A stretch of DNA of 62,369 nt from Kosmotogales bacterium (GTDB lineage Bacteria; Thermotogota; Thermotogae; Petrotogales; Kosmotogaceae): NCBI GenBank assembly GCA_030156385.1, contig JASGMR010000004.1:1-62369 (forward strand), written 5' to 3'. Positions 43,176-51,477 of the stretch are shown piece by piece. How positions within the stretch are numbered: the stretch's first letter is position 1; every line of letters starts with the position of its first letter. The notes under the pieces were generated by a model that was given only the letters and a program-made list of their open reading frames with translations, made no database searches and was not told the origin of the DNA. The position numbers and the translations under genes were made by a program.

Positions 43176-43908
43176 CTTTATAAATCTCCTTAAAAATACT
43201 TAATAATGCTTCTTTATCCAATTTATCCAAATCACGTTTCATAAATAAATCCGGCCTTCTTTTCATCGTTCTTATCAAACTCTCTTTTCTTCTTTCCATC
43301 TCAATAACACCATGATTTCCACTCAAAAGATATTCCGGAACTTTTTTTCCGTTTAGCTCTCTGGGACGGGTGTAGTGTGAATAATCAAGAAGATCGTTAT
43401 TAAATGAATCTTTTTCAACGGATTCCTGACTCCCTACTATTCCATATATGAATCTGCCTATAGCCTCGATCATAATCATGGCGGGTTGTTCAGCACCATT
43501 CAAAACAAAATCACCAATAGAAGCTTCCATATCCACTATCTCCATGACCCTCTCATCGATGCCTTCATATCTTCCGCATAAAAATAAAAGATTTTTCTTT
43601 TTTGCTAAATCTTTCGCCATTTCATTATTGAATAATTCTCCCTGGGGCGATGGATAAATCACGAATGGCCTTTCTTTTTTCGAGATATCTTCGTAAATAT
43701 CAAAAAAAGGTTTTGCCTTCATAACCAAACCACTTCCTCCTCCAAAGGGATAATCTTCCGTCATGCTATGCTTATCATCTGTAAAGTCTCTCAAGTTAAT
43801 CAAATTTAAATTAACTATGCCGGATTTCAATGCTCTGGAAAAAACACCGAAATTTTTTAAAACATCGAACATTTCCGGGAAAATGGTAACGATATTAAAA
43901 GTCATCAA
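43165..43908 (-). CDS. trmD: tRNA (guanine37-N1)-methyltransferase
   Basis: Methylates G37 next to the anticodon and prevents frameshifting. 247 residues. Motifs: TIFPEMF, YPFGGGSGLVMK, LLFLCGRYEGIDERV and the trefoil-knot IGDFVLNGAE. Overlaps rimM by four bases (ATGA type). Confidence 0.97.
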   Translation of the reverse strand: MMTFNIVTIFPEMFDVLKNFGVFSRALKSGIVNLNLINLRDFTDDKHSMTEDYPFGGGSGLVMKAKPFFDIYEDISKKERPFVIYPSPQGELFNNEMAKDLAKKKNLLFLCGRYEGIDERVMEIVDMEASIGDFVLNGAEQPAMIMIEAIGRFIYGIVGSQESVEKDSFNNDLLDYSHYTRPRELNGKKVPEYLLSGNHGVIEMERRKESLIRTMKRRPDLFMKRDLDKLDKEALLSIFKEIYKDAE

Positions 43909-44450
43909 ATATCGCCATTCTCATATTCAAGAATCTTCACTATAATCTTTTTGTTTTCCAAATCCATATTCAGTATAAAGTCATCAACAATCGGTATCAG
44001 ATTCTCTACTATGTTATGGTTTTCTTCTTTTTGAACGACCAGAACATTCTTGGCACCAGTTTCAATAATATCGGTAACAACACCCAGAAGCACGTCACCC
44101 TCATTATAAACTTCGCAATCTAAGATCTGGAAAAAAAAGTATTCGCCATCTTTCAGTTCCGGTAAAAAGTCCTTTTTTATATAGACATAATGATTTCTGA
44201 GTCTGTTCGCCAATGTTTGGTCATTAATTCCGTCAAGTGAGAAAACATAGCCTTTTCCGGTCTTCCTTATATCGACAGCAGAAGATTTAAATGATTTTTC
44301 ATCATCTTCATTGTAAATGTATACGCTATTAAGATTTTCAAAGATCTCATCCATATTTGTCAGAGGTTTTAACTTCAATTCACCTCTGAATCCATGAGGT
44401 TTTATTATTTTCCCTATCGGGACATAATCCTCACGAATATTATCTTTCAT
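43905..44450 (-). CDS. rimM: Ribosome maturation factor RimM
   Basis: Assists assembly of the 30S head. 181 residues: N-terminal RimM barrel (IGKIIKPHGFRGELKL) and a C-terminal PRC-barrel (YFFQILDCEVY). Overlaps both the KH gene and trmD by four bases. Confidence 0.95.
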   Translation of the reverse strand: MKDNIREDYVPIGKIIKPHGFRGELKLKPLTNMDEIFENLNSVYIYNEDDEKSFKSSAVDIRKTGKGYVFSLDGINDQTLANRLRNHYVYIKKDFLPELKDGEYFFFQILDCEVYNEGDVLLGVVTDIIETGAKNVLVVQKEENHNIVENLIPIVDDFILNMDLENKKIIVKILEYENGDI

Positions 44451-44677
44451 CTGATCACCTTTAAAATAAAATTCTCTTTAGAAGATCCTGCCAATGCGTT
44501 CAACAAAATATTTATCGATTTTATAGTCCTGCCATCTTTACCAATTATCTGACCCACATCCTCTTCTGAGGCTTTTATTTCGAATATTTTGTTTTTATTT
44601 TCATCATATTCAACAACTGAAATCTCATCGGGATCTTTTACAATACCTTTAAGAATGTAAATTAAAGTGTCCTTCAT
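44447..44677 (-). CDS. KH-domain RNA-binding protein (KhpA/YlqC family)
   Basis: A 76-residue single KH domain; the RNA-binding GxxG loop is IGKDGR. In Gram-positives KhpA pairs with KhpB/EloR and affects cell division and translation. The position between rpsP and rimM is conserved. Its ATG shares one base with the rpsP stop. Confidence 0.92.
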   Translation of the reverse strand: MKDTLIYILKGIVKDPDEISVVEYDENKNKIFEIKASEEDVGQIIGKDGRTIKSINILLNALAGSSKENFILKVIR

Positions 44678-44979
44678 TATTCAGATTGCTTTTCTTTCTT
44701 GCTGCGGTATTTCAGTTCATCAACCTTTTTCATCACACCATATCTTTTTAGGATCGATCTTGCAGTATCCGTAGGTTGGGCTCCCTTCATTATCCATTCA
44801 ACAGCCTTTTCCACATTAAAAGATTCTCCGTTGATTTCTAAAGGATTTGCTTTTATTGGATCATAAAAACCCAAACAATCTATATAAGCACCATCCCTTC
44901 TTTTTCTAGAATCTACAACTACCAATCTGTAATAAGGCCTGTTTCGCCTTCCCATTCTGGTTAACCTTATTTTTACCAC
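44677..44979 (-). CDS. rpsP: 30S ribosomal protein S16
   Basis: 100 residues starting [20 protein letters not shown], the S16 signature, with a charged C-terminal tail ([11 protein letters not shown]). Twenty-five bases after ffh with AGGTG in front. Confidence 0.97.
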   Translation of the reverse strand: MVKIRLTRMGRRNRPYYRLVVVDSRKRRDGAYIDCLGFYDPIKANPLEINGESFNVEKAVEWIMKGAQPTDTARSILKRYGVMKKVDELKYRSKKEKQSE

Positions 44980-45004
44980 GTAAACACCTCCATTATATTT
45001 TTAT

Positions 45005-46330
45005 TTAAAATGGTAATCCTTTAAATCCCTTCATAGCTTTCATTTTTCCACCTTTTTTATTGAACATCTTCATCATATCTTTCATATTATTGTAAGATTT
45101 AAGAATCTTATTCACTTCCGTTACCGAAGTTCCACTTCCTCTGGCGACTCTTATTTTTCTACTGGAATTCAATATCTTGGGATTTCTTCTCTCTTGCTTT
45201 GTCATTGAATTTATAACAGCTTCAGTTTGCTTTAAGTTTTTCTGACCCGCATCCAGATCAACATTTTTCGGTGCCCCGGGTATCATATTCAAAATATCTC
45301 CAAAAGAGCCCATCTTTTTTATTTCCTGTAACTGTGATAAAAAATCTTCTAAATCGAATTTATTTTTTGTAATTTTTTCTTCAATCTGTTTGGCTTTTTC
45401 CATATCTATATTGGCCTGCAATTTATCGATCAGCGATAAAACGTCACCCATCCCCAAAATTCTTCCCGCCATTCTATCGGGATAAAAGGCTTCGAGGCCA
45501 TCTATTTTCTCCGATAATCCAACGAATTTTACAGGTTTCTCAGTTATATATCTTATAGAAAGGATAACTCCGCCTCTCGCATCGCCATCTAATTTTGTTA
45601 CAATAAAACCCGACAGTTCGAGTAATTCGTTGAATTTCTTTGCGGAGTTAACCGCGTCCTGTCCGGTCATGGCATCAATAACCATCAGGATTTCATCAGG
45701 CTTCGTTATTTTCGCTATTTTTTTGAGTTCATCCATCATCTTTTCATCGACATGAAGTCTTCCGGCGGTATCAAATATTATCACATCATTTATATTTTTT
45801 ACAGCTTCCTTCAAAGCACCTTCCACTATTTTAATCGGGTTTTTCTTATCACCTGTAAAAACCGGTACATCGGCTTTTTTTGATATTTGTATCAATTGAT
45901 CAATAGCGGCCGGTCTATATACATCTGCTGCAACGAGTAGTGGATTCTTACCATTTTTCTTCAATAAATAAGCCAGTTTAGCACAACTCGTAGTTTTACC
46001 ACTACCCTGTAATCCGACCACCATTATCTTTGCCGGTCTGTTCTGAAGAGATAAATCAACCTTTTTTTCGCCTAAAATTTTTATAAGTTCTTCATTAACT
46101 ATTTTTATAAATTGCTGATCGGGACTAAAACTGGATAATACCTTTTCACCTAAAACTTCTGTTTTTATATCATTGATAAATTCTTTAACGACCTTATAGT
46201 TTACGTCAGCTTCAAGCAACGATAATTTTACCTGTTTAACCGCGTCTTTCACATTATTTTCAGAAATTCTACCCTTTCCACTCAAAACTTTGAAGGCCCT
46301 ATTCAATTTATTCTGTATACTTTCAAACAT
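45005..46330 (-). CDS. ffh: Signal recognition particle protein Ffh
   Basis: The SRP54 GTPase that binds signal sequences on nascent membrane proteins. About 441 residues: N domain, G domain (P-loop GLQGSGKTT, DTAGRLHVD, TKLDGDARGG) and M domain ending KKGGKMKAMKGFKGLPF. The ATG at 46330 (MFESIQNK) follows GGGGG; an ATG four codons upstream lies before that site. A terminator-like hairpin stands directly before its ribosome binding site. Confidence 0.96.
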   Translation of the reverse strand: MFESIQNKLNRAFKVLSGKGRISENNVKDAVKQVKLSLLEADVNYKVVKEFINDIKTEVLGEKVLSSFSPDQQFIKIVNEELIKILGEKKVDLSLQNRPAKIMVVGLQGSGKTTSCAKLAYLLKKNGKNPLLVAADVYRPAAIDQLIQISKKADVPVFTGDKKNPIKIVEGALKEAVKNINDVIIFDTAGRLHVDEKMMDELKKIAKITKPDEILMVIDAMTGQDAVNSAKKFNELLELSGFIVTKLDGDARGGVILSIRYITEKPVKFVGLSEKIDGLEAFYPDRMAGRILGMGDVLSLIDKLQANIDMEKAKQIEEKITKNKFDLEDFLSQLQEIKKMGSFGDILNMIPGAPKNVDLDAGQKNLKQTEAVINSMTKQERRNPKILNSSRKIRVARGSGTSVTEVNKILKSYNNMKDMMKMFNKKGGKMKAMKGFKGLPF

Positions 46331-46345
46331 ATCTGCCCCCATAAC

Positions 46346-46374
46346 AAAAAAATAAGGTTACAAAATATAACCTT
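46346..46374 (-). terminator. Terminator-like hairpin upstream of ffh
   Basis: On the minus strand AAGGTTA and TAACCTT form a 7-bp stem around a 7-base loop, followed by ATTTTTTT and then the ffh ribosome binding site. It may end the tdk transcript or attenuate ffh. The stem has only two GC pairs, so it would be weak. Confidence 0.5.
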
Positions 46375-46441
46375 CTAGATTATCTCTAAATATTATTGAT
46401 ATATAGTTACGAAATTTTTATCTATAAGTTAATTAATTGAT

Positions 46442-47029
46442 TTATCGATCTTTTCTGTATTTTTTACCAAAATCAGGATTCAGTTTTACATAACAGTCTC
46501 TGCAAACAGCGATATATTTTTCTCTTCCCCCTACTTCCAGTTCATCGTCATTGTTGTTTATTTTGTGAGTTACGACGGCTTTATACTCTCCACATATGTT
46601 GCATACGGCCTTATTTTTTACTATTTCATCGGCAATTCCCATTAATTTGATAGTTGTTTCAAAGGGTCTATGTTTAAAGCTCATATCCAGTCCGGAACAA
46701 TAAACATCAACGCCACTTAAAATTATACTTTGAACAACATCGACCAATCCCTCATCAAAAAAGTGAATTTCATCGATAAAGACGGCAGTTAAATCTTTCG
46801 ACTCCTTACTGAAATCATCAAATAAAACTTTAACATCGGGAACGTTAATAGCGGGATACTTCTGACCCGTATGACTCACTATATGATCACTGGAATACCT
46901 GTTATCAGCTGCAGGTTTGTAAACTTTGAAATTCTTTTTTCCCAAATTGTAAACCTCCACCATAGAAAGCAGTGAAGAAGTCTTCCCTGAATACATCGGG
47001 CCTATGAACATAGTCAATTTTCCTGACAT
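46442..47029 (-). CDS. tdk: Thymidine kinase
   Basis: Salvage phosphorylation of thymidine to TMP. 195 residues of the type II (zinc) family: P-loop GPMYSGKTSSLL, Asp-Glu in VFIDEIHFF, zinc cysteines in CNICGEY and CRDCYV. Separated from ffh by about 110 bases. Confidence 0.96.
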   Translation of the reverse strand: MSGKLTMFIGPMYSGKTSSLLSMVEVYNLGKKNFKVYKPAADNRYSSDHIVSHTGQKYPAINVPDVKVLFDDFSKESKDLTAVFIDEIHFFDEGLVDVVQSIILSGVDVYCSGLDMSFKHRPFETTIKLMGIADEIVKNKAVCNICGEYKAVVTHKINNNDDELEVGGREKYIAVCRDCYVKLNPDFGKKYRKDR

Positions 47030-47048
47030 TGTGGTTCTCCTATATTAT

Positions 47049-47420
47049 TTATTTGAAAGCTAAGATCATTTTTCTCTCGTTTCCTATTAAAATATATTTT
47101 ATGAAAACTTTTCTCCTGTTTATGTTCTCTTTATCATTATAAACATAAATATCAAAGTTACAACCCTCTGTTCTGCATTTCATTAATTCAGGAATGATAT
47201 TTTCAATGAGTGAAATCAATTTCCCGTCTTCTCCGGACCTCCCATCTTCTCCGGACTTCCCACCATCCAGAATTCTATTGCTCTTAACGATCTCCCAGAG
47301 TTCTTCATCCATTAATACAGGAATTTTGATTCCATATTCTTTTGCATATTTTGAAATATCGATGTAATTTTTTAAATCCAGTTCATCGTCATCAGAGACT
47401 TTCCTCTCCAGACAAAACAT
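47049..47420 (-). CDS. Hypothetical protein with a short acidic repeat
   Basis: A ~123-residue protein of unknown function, 19 bases upstream of tdk on the same strand. The ATG at 47420 (MFCLERK) follows GGGGGG; the GTG at 47429 is within that site. The middle contains GGKSGEDGRSGEDGK, produced by an 18-base tandem duplication. The C-terminal half (FDIYVYNDKENINRRKVFI) reads like a small beta-rich domain. No signal peptide, TM segment or catalytic motif. Confidence 0.6.
   Translation of the reverse strand: MFCLERKVSDDDELDLKNYIDISKYAKEYGIKIPVLMDEELWEIVKSNRILDGGKSGEDGRSGEDGKLISLIENIIPELMKCRTEGCNFDIYVYNDKENINRRKVFIKYILIGNERKMILAFK
47227..47262. repeat. Two tandem 18-bp repeats inside a coding region
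   Basis: TCTTCTCCGGACCTCCCA at 47227-47244 is repeated at 47245-47262 with one mismatch, in frame, giving a duplicated six-residue unit (RSGEDG/KSGEDG-like). Confidence 0.85.
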
Positions 47421-47515
47421 ATAAGGCACCCCCCAGTAATTGTATAAATAATTATAGCAACCCTACATGTACATTAAAACATAAATTAAACAGAATATGT
47501 ACTGTTAAATACTAA

Positions 47516-48691
47516 TTAACTTCCCCAATCGTCCGATTTCGTGCGATAATGCTCAACGATACTCAACAGAGTATTTTTATCATTTAAATCAGGATTATCA
47601 ATGATAATTTTTAAAATTTCTTTCAAAATATAACCTATCGTCTCCCCTTCACTAAAACCCAGATTTTTTATATCCCTTCCATCTATTTTCAAATCTGAAA
47701 GTGAATAGCATTCATCATTTGATATAATTTCAAACAGCAATTTTTCAATTTGATCCAGTTCACAGCGATCAATTACCGTTCCACCTAAGGATTTTAAAAT
47801 ATTTATATATTCAAATACCGTTTCTTTTCCAAACTTATTCAATAGTTTTTTTAAAGTTCTCTTGTCAGCATCGATAAAACTATTTGAAAGCAGGATAATT
47901 TCTTTAATTTTGAAAATTGTTTTTTTTGGAAAAGAAAGAGAATTTAAAAAATCCAGATAATCATACAAATTTATACCAAATACCTTGTATATAAGAAAAA
48001 GTCCGCTTATTAAAGAACATTTTTCATACTTCAATATATATTCTTCATCATGAAATTCATCAAATATCGGGGAAATATTTCCGAGTAAATTAGTTCTAAA
48101 AAGCATATTTATACCATCATTCCCATATACTATTATCTTCGTGAATTCATTTTGAATTCTCTCTTTTGCAACTTCAACTATGTGACTTGCAAATTTTTTT
48201 ATGTTCCAATATGTTCTGTCATCAATGAAAAAATCTAATTGAAGAGCAATTCTTATCGCTCTCAACAATCTCAGAGGATCTTCCAGAATGATTTTTTTTG
48301 AATTTGTATTGTATTTCACAGTTCTTTCATTTAAATCTTTTATTCCGTTGGAATAATCATAATATACACTTTTTCTATATGCGATAGAATTTATCGTGAG
48401 GTCCCTGTCAAGCAAATCATCTTTTAAAGTTTCTGTATCTTTTCTGAATGGAGTGATCTCATATTTTTTATTTTTTTTAAAAAAAGTAAGCGTAATTTTT
48501 CTTTTTCCAATGAAATAATATTTTTCATTTTCAAAGATATCAATAAGCTGATTTATATTCGCCGAAGAAGTTATATCAATATCAGTCGTTTTTCTTTTGA
48601 GTATGTTGTCCCTCACAGTCCCACCGACAAAATACGCTTTGAAATTTTTTTTCTCTATTTTATCAATAAGGTAATTACCAAAATCATCCAT
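47516..48691 (-). CDS. tRNA nucleotidyltransferase / poly(A) polymerase family protein
   Basis: A 391-residue class II nucleotidyltransferase. Motif A is FVGGTVRDNILKR with the metal acids in TTDIDIT; RDLTINSIAY and EDPLRLLRAIR are the following family blocks. It either adds or repairs the tRNA CCA end or is one half of a CC/A-adding pair. As tRNA-Ser here encodes its CCA, a repair role is plausible. The C-terminal ~150 residues are the usual helical tRNA-binding region with low similarity. Confidence 0.9.
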   Translation of the reverse strand: MDDFGNYLIDKIEKKNFKAYFVGGTVRDNILKRKTTDIDITSSANINQLIDIFENEKYYFIGKRKITLTFFKKNKKYEITPFRKDTETLKDDLLDRDLTINSIAYRKSVYYDYSNGIKDLNERTVKYNTNSKKIILEDPLRLLRAIRIALQLDFFIDDRTYWNIKKFASHIVEVAKERIQNEFTKIIVYGNDGINMLFRTNLLGNISPIFDEFHDEEYILKYEKCSLISGLFLIYKVFGINLYDYLDFLNSLSFPKKTIFKIKEIILLSNSFIDADKRTLKKLLNKFGKETVFEYINILKSLGGTVIDRCELDQIEKLLFEIISNDECYSLSDLKIDGRDIKNLGFSEGETIGYILKEILKIIIDNPDLNDKNTLLSIVEHYRTKSDDWGS

Positions 48692-48696
48692 AATAA

Positions 48697-48725
48697 TTAA
48701 AAAAGGTGCTCACAAAGAGCACCCT
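48697..48725 (-). terminator. Terminator after the beta-barrel-like gene
   Basis: On the minus strand GGGTGCTC-TTTGT-GAGCACC is followed by six T. It lies between the stop at 48744 and the start of the nucleotidyltransferase gene, so it ends the upstream gene. Confidence 0.88.
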
Positions 48726-48743
48726 ATATAATGAAATTAATTT

Positions 48744-49244
48744 TCAGAAGGAAAATTCAAACTGGACACCCGCAACTAAGTTCTGAAACAGAGCGGTTGA
48801 CATGCAATTTTCCACCCTGAAAGCTCTGAAAAATCCTTTTAAGTTTATATTATCCGTTAATTTTCCAACGGCATCTATTCCCCAACCAAAAACTAAGTGA
48901 CGAGTATCATTTTTATCAATTGTATTATCGATTATTCCACCGCCCGACAGCGCTATTTTCGTATAAAAATTCTTTTCTATAGGACCAACAGGCACTTTAT
49001 AAAAAATGTCTCCATAAGTCAAAAACAAGTTATCATTTGAACCTTTAAAAGAAAAGTCGGCGGTTCCGCCTATCCCAAAACCCTTATGAATATCGAACTC
49101 CAAACTTATATTTGGCCCCGGAGCTACCCATGGACTTCCATTATGCATCGTCCCGGAAACTCCACCACCAACGCCTAAAGAAAAATCAACTGCAAACAGG
49201 CTGAGTGATAAAACCAAAAATATTATTATTAAAAATTTTCTCAT
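48744..49244 (-). CDS. Exported protein, probable small outer-membrane beta-barrel
   Basis: A ~166-residue protein with a signal peptide (RKFLIIIFLVLSLSLFA). The mature part is built of alternating hydrophobic and Gly-rich strands (DFSLGVGGGVSGTM, GIGGTADFSF) and ends in VQFEFSF. A C-terminal Phe with alternating hydrophobics is the hallmark of outer-membrane barrels recognised by BamA, so it is likely a toga (outer sheath) membrane protein. The ATG at 49244 follows GGGGG by seven bases; ATGs closer to or before that site are less likely. Confidence 0.65.
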   Translation of the reverse strand: MRKFLIIIFLVLSLSLFAVDFSLGVGGGVSGTMHNGSPWVAPGPNISLEFDIHKGFGIGGTADFSFKGSNDNLFLTYGDIFYKVPVGPIEKNFYTKIALSGGGIIDNTIDKNDTRHLVFGWGIDAVGKLTDNINLKGFFRAFRVENCMSTALFQNLVAGVQFEFSF

Positions 49245-49309
49245 AAACATGCCCCCTTTTTTCAACTCATATAATTATATAACATTTTACTTTATTTTTA
49301 GAAACATCT

Positions 49310-49873
49310 CTAAGATATTTCATTGTTGAAAAAACTTTTTAAAAAATCAACCTCTGTTTTTTCAGGAATTAAGTAATCAATCGTTTTGGCAAAAATTACC
49401 CATCTGCCCTTTTGCCATAGAAGAACTTCGAAATACTTTCCAATGGGAATCATCTTTCCATAAGAATAATTCATTTTTTTTATAGAACCTTTAGTCTCGG
49501 GTAAGAAACTTGCTTCTATCATCCAAATTTTATTCCATGCATCTTTCGCAAGTGATTCAGTTTCCATTTTCCAAACATAAAGATAAAGCGTTTTATCACT
49601 TTCATCAATTAATTTAAATACTCTTCTATACTCCGGATAAACAGCATTCTTAATATATTCTTCTTCAACAATTTCATCAAACGTATCAAACTCTACTTTA
49701 TAATTCTCCAGATTAATTTCAAGATCATCCAGTTCAGTCGAATCAGAAGGTACAAGAACATCTGCCCTGTACCCAGATGCAAAAATTACTGAGATTACTA
49801 TTAAAATACAAACAAAAACAACGGTAAAAATCTGCTTGTTATTCTTTCCTTTTCTCACACCAATACCACCCAT
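49310..49873 (-). CDS. Membrane-anchored hypothetical protein
   Basis: A 187-residue protein with one N-terminal TM or uncleaved signal segment (IFTVVFVCILIVISVIFASG) after a Lys-rich cytoplasmic tip. The remainder is a ~150-residue extracytoplasmic domain rich in acidic and aromatic residues (LYVWKMET, KYFEVLLWQKGRW). The family is not recognised. A GTG at 49858 preceded by GGGTGGT is an alternative start. It is 59 bases downstream of the tmRNA gene on the same strand. Confidence 0.6.
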   Translation of the reverse strand: MGGIGVRKGKNNKQIFTVVFVCILIVISVIFASGYRADVLVPSDSTELDDLEINLENYKVEFDTFDEIVEEEYIKNAVYPEYRRVFKLIDESDKTLYLYVWKMETESLAKDAWNKIWMIEASFLPETKGSIKKMNYSYGKMIPIGKYFEVLLWQKGRWVIFAKTIDYLIPEKTEVDFLKSFFNNEIS

Positions 49874-49932
49874 TTATAATCTTTACAGGGATAATATCCA
49901 ACTATTCAAAAGGTTATAATAAAAAGTAAAAA

Positions 49933-50286
49933 TGGTGGAGGCGGAGGGAGTCGAACCCTCGTCCGAAGATATATTCATCACAGATACTACGAGCGTAGTC
50001 TATGATTGTTGTCGAATTGAAATCTCCATAGACAAAGTATTTCAATTCCGAGTTCCTGAAGTGTCCATTTATTAGCGGAACAATAATAAATGTAAGACCC
50101 ATTTTATGACATTCCTACCTCAAAGATGAGTCGGTCTTTAGAGGGGAACGGCTACTCAATTATTAAGCAGCTAAAGCAAATTCATTGTTGTCATTTCTTA
50201 ATAAATACTAAATTATTAACGAGTCTTTAGTAAACTCGGCTCGCATCCATAACTGCAACATCCCCGTCGAAACCATAATCGCCCCC
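49933..50286 (-). ncRNA. ssrA: Transfer-messenger RNA
   Basis: A 354-nt one-piece tmRNA that rescues stalled ribosomes. The 5' end GGGGGCGATTATGG and 3' end CGCCTCCACCA pair as a tRNA-Ala-like acceptor stem, with GGTTTCGACGGGG at the start and the T arm GAGGG-TTCGACT-CCCTC near the end. The tag frame reads NDNNEFALAA followed by TAA TAA, ending in the ALAA typical of degradation tags. In this frame the codon before AAT is AGA and the ones before that are TTA TTA, so the resume codon is not the usual alanine. Encoded CCA present. Confidence 0.97.
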
Positions 50287-50301
50287 TGTCAGCAATTATG
50301 T

Positions 50302-50330
50302 ATTATAACAAATATATATTTTTTTGTGAA
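50302..50330 (-). promoter_or_regulatory. Promoter of tmRNA
   Basis: On the minus strand TTCACA (50325-50330) and TATAAT (50302-50307) are 17 bases apart. The -10 box ends about 15 bases before the mature 5' end, leaving a short precursor for RNase P. Confidence 0.75.
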
Positions 50331-50341
50331 GTGAAAACCAG

Positions 50342-51430
50342 TTATTTTTCATTAAGAATTTTTTGGAATGAAAGGGTTTTTTTCAAAAGAAAAACACCAT
50401 ATTCCGGATGATTCAACGTTATGAACTTTAAAAATTCTTCGGTAGGTATCACGTAAATTTTTGAATTCTGTTCAATCATTATACTGACATCGTATGAACA
50501 ACTACCAATATTATGTAATTCACCAAATGTTGCCTGATTATTTAAACTCTTAATAAAAAAGCTTTTTTTATTAACAGTTTTCAATATATCAATTTTTCCC
50601 TTAGTCAATACTATAATACCTTCAGGTTTGCCGCCTTCTTCACTGAATATCTTTGATTTTTTCACTATTTTTCTATATGTACCAAAAAATTCCTCGATAT
50701 TAAAATAAAAATCGTCAGGATAAATCTCAGGGTAATCTGTTATTTGAAACTTGGCAATTCGAAATCCAAAAATTTCAAACATCTGCCTTACATACTTCGC
50801 AACACAATCGTCATCTCTTTCAAGCAAAGTGATCATTATTTCCGAAGCTTTATTTATATCCTGCAAAAATATTTCTGCCAGGGCAAGATAAAGTTTCGCC
50901 GGTCTTGCAAGGGGCGAATTGGGGAAATTTTGAAGAAAATACTCTAAAACTTCCTTTGAACCCTGGTAATCCTTTCTTTCTATGAATTTTACACCTTTAC
51001 GATATAAAGATTTCTCACCAAACAGTAAAGGTTGATATTCATTTATTAGTATCTGTTTCTTTTTTATAAGAAACGATTTGATTTCATTTGTGGTAGTTTT
51101 TTTACTGACCGGTTTCTCAATTTCACCGATTAAATTTTGAATAGTTTTCACTATCATATTTTTAAAATATCTGGGCTTTGATTTCAACAAATTAAATATA
51201 TCTTCTTCAGTTCCGGTAAATAAGGAAGTTTTTCCGACTGTAGAAACATCCCCTGAGGATTTTCCGGTAATCAAAGAAATTGGATCTATAATATCGTTTG
51301 TCATAAATATTGAAGTATCTTTTTTCCCTTTAAGTAAAGCTCCCCCAGATTTTATTATGTAGAATCTGTTCACTTTTTCTGATTTTTTCAATAAAGTTTT
51401 ATTTCCATCGAAAGATATTTCTTTTAACAA
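50342..51430 (-). CDS. Cyclic-nucleotide-binding-domain protein with central TPR-like region
   Basis: A 362-residue protein. The first ~95 residues resemble a reduced cNMP-binding barrel (FYIIKSGGALLKG). Residues ~145-210 form TPR-like helices (DYQGSKEVLEYFLQNFPNSP, LYLALAEIFLQD). The last ~120 residues are a second cNMP barrel (GIIVLTKGKIDILK, ATFGELHNIG, YVIPTEEFLKF). No DNA-binding domain follows, so it is not a CRP-type regulator. The Arg of the phosphate-binding cassette is not obvious, so nucleotide binding is uncertain. TTG start with GGTGGTGA upstream. Confidence 0.7.
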   Translation of the reverse strand: MLKEISFDGNKTLLKKSEKVNRFYIIKSGGALLKGKKDTSIFMTNDIIDPISLITGKSSGDVSTVGKTSLFTGTEEDIFNLLKSKPRYFKNMIVKTIQNLIGEIEKPVSKKTTTNEIKSFLIKKKQILINEYQPLLFGEKSLYRKGVKFIERKDYQGSKEVLEYFLQNFPNSPLARPAKLYLALAEIFLQDINKASEIMITLLERDDDCVAKYVRQMFEIFGFRIAKFQITDYPEIYPDDFYFNIEEFFGTYRKIVKKSKIFSEEGGKPEGIIVLTKGKIDILKTVNKKSFFIKSLNNQATFGELHNIGSCSYDVSIMIEQNSKIYVIPTEEFLKFITLNHPEYGVFLLKKTLSFQKILNEK

Positions 51431-51443
51431 AAATATTCACCAC

Positions 51444-51472
51444 CAAAAAAACCGCACAGTTTCCTGTGCGGT
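51444..51472 (-). terminator. Terminator of ackA
   Basis: On the minus strand ACCGCACAG-GAAA-CTGTGCGGT is followed by seven T. The T-run abuts the ribosome binding site of the cNMP-domain gene, which therefore needs its own start or depends on read-through. Confidence 0.9.
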
Positions 51473-51477
51473 GTTAT

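Noticed and set aside
49914-50102. 62-codon minus-strand frame
   Set aside because: It lies within the tmRNA gene.
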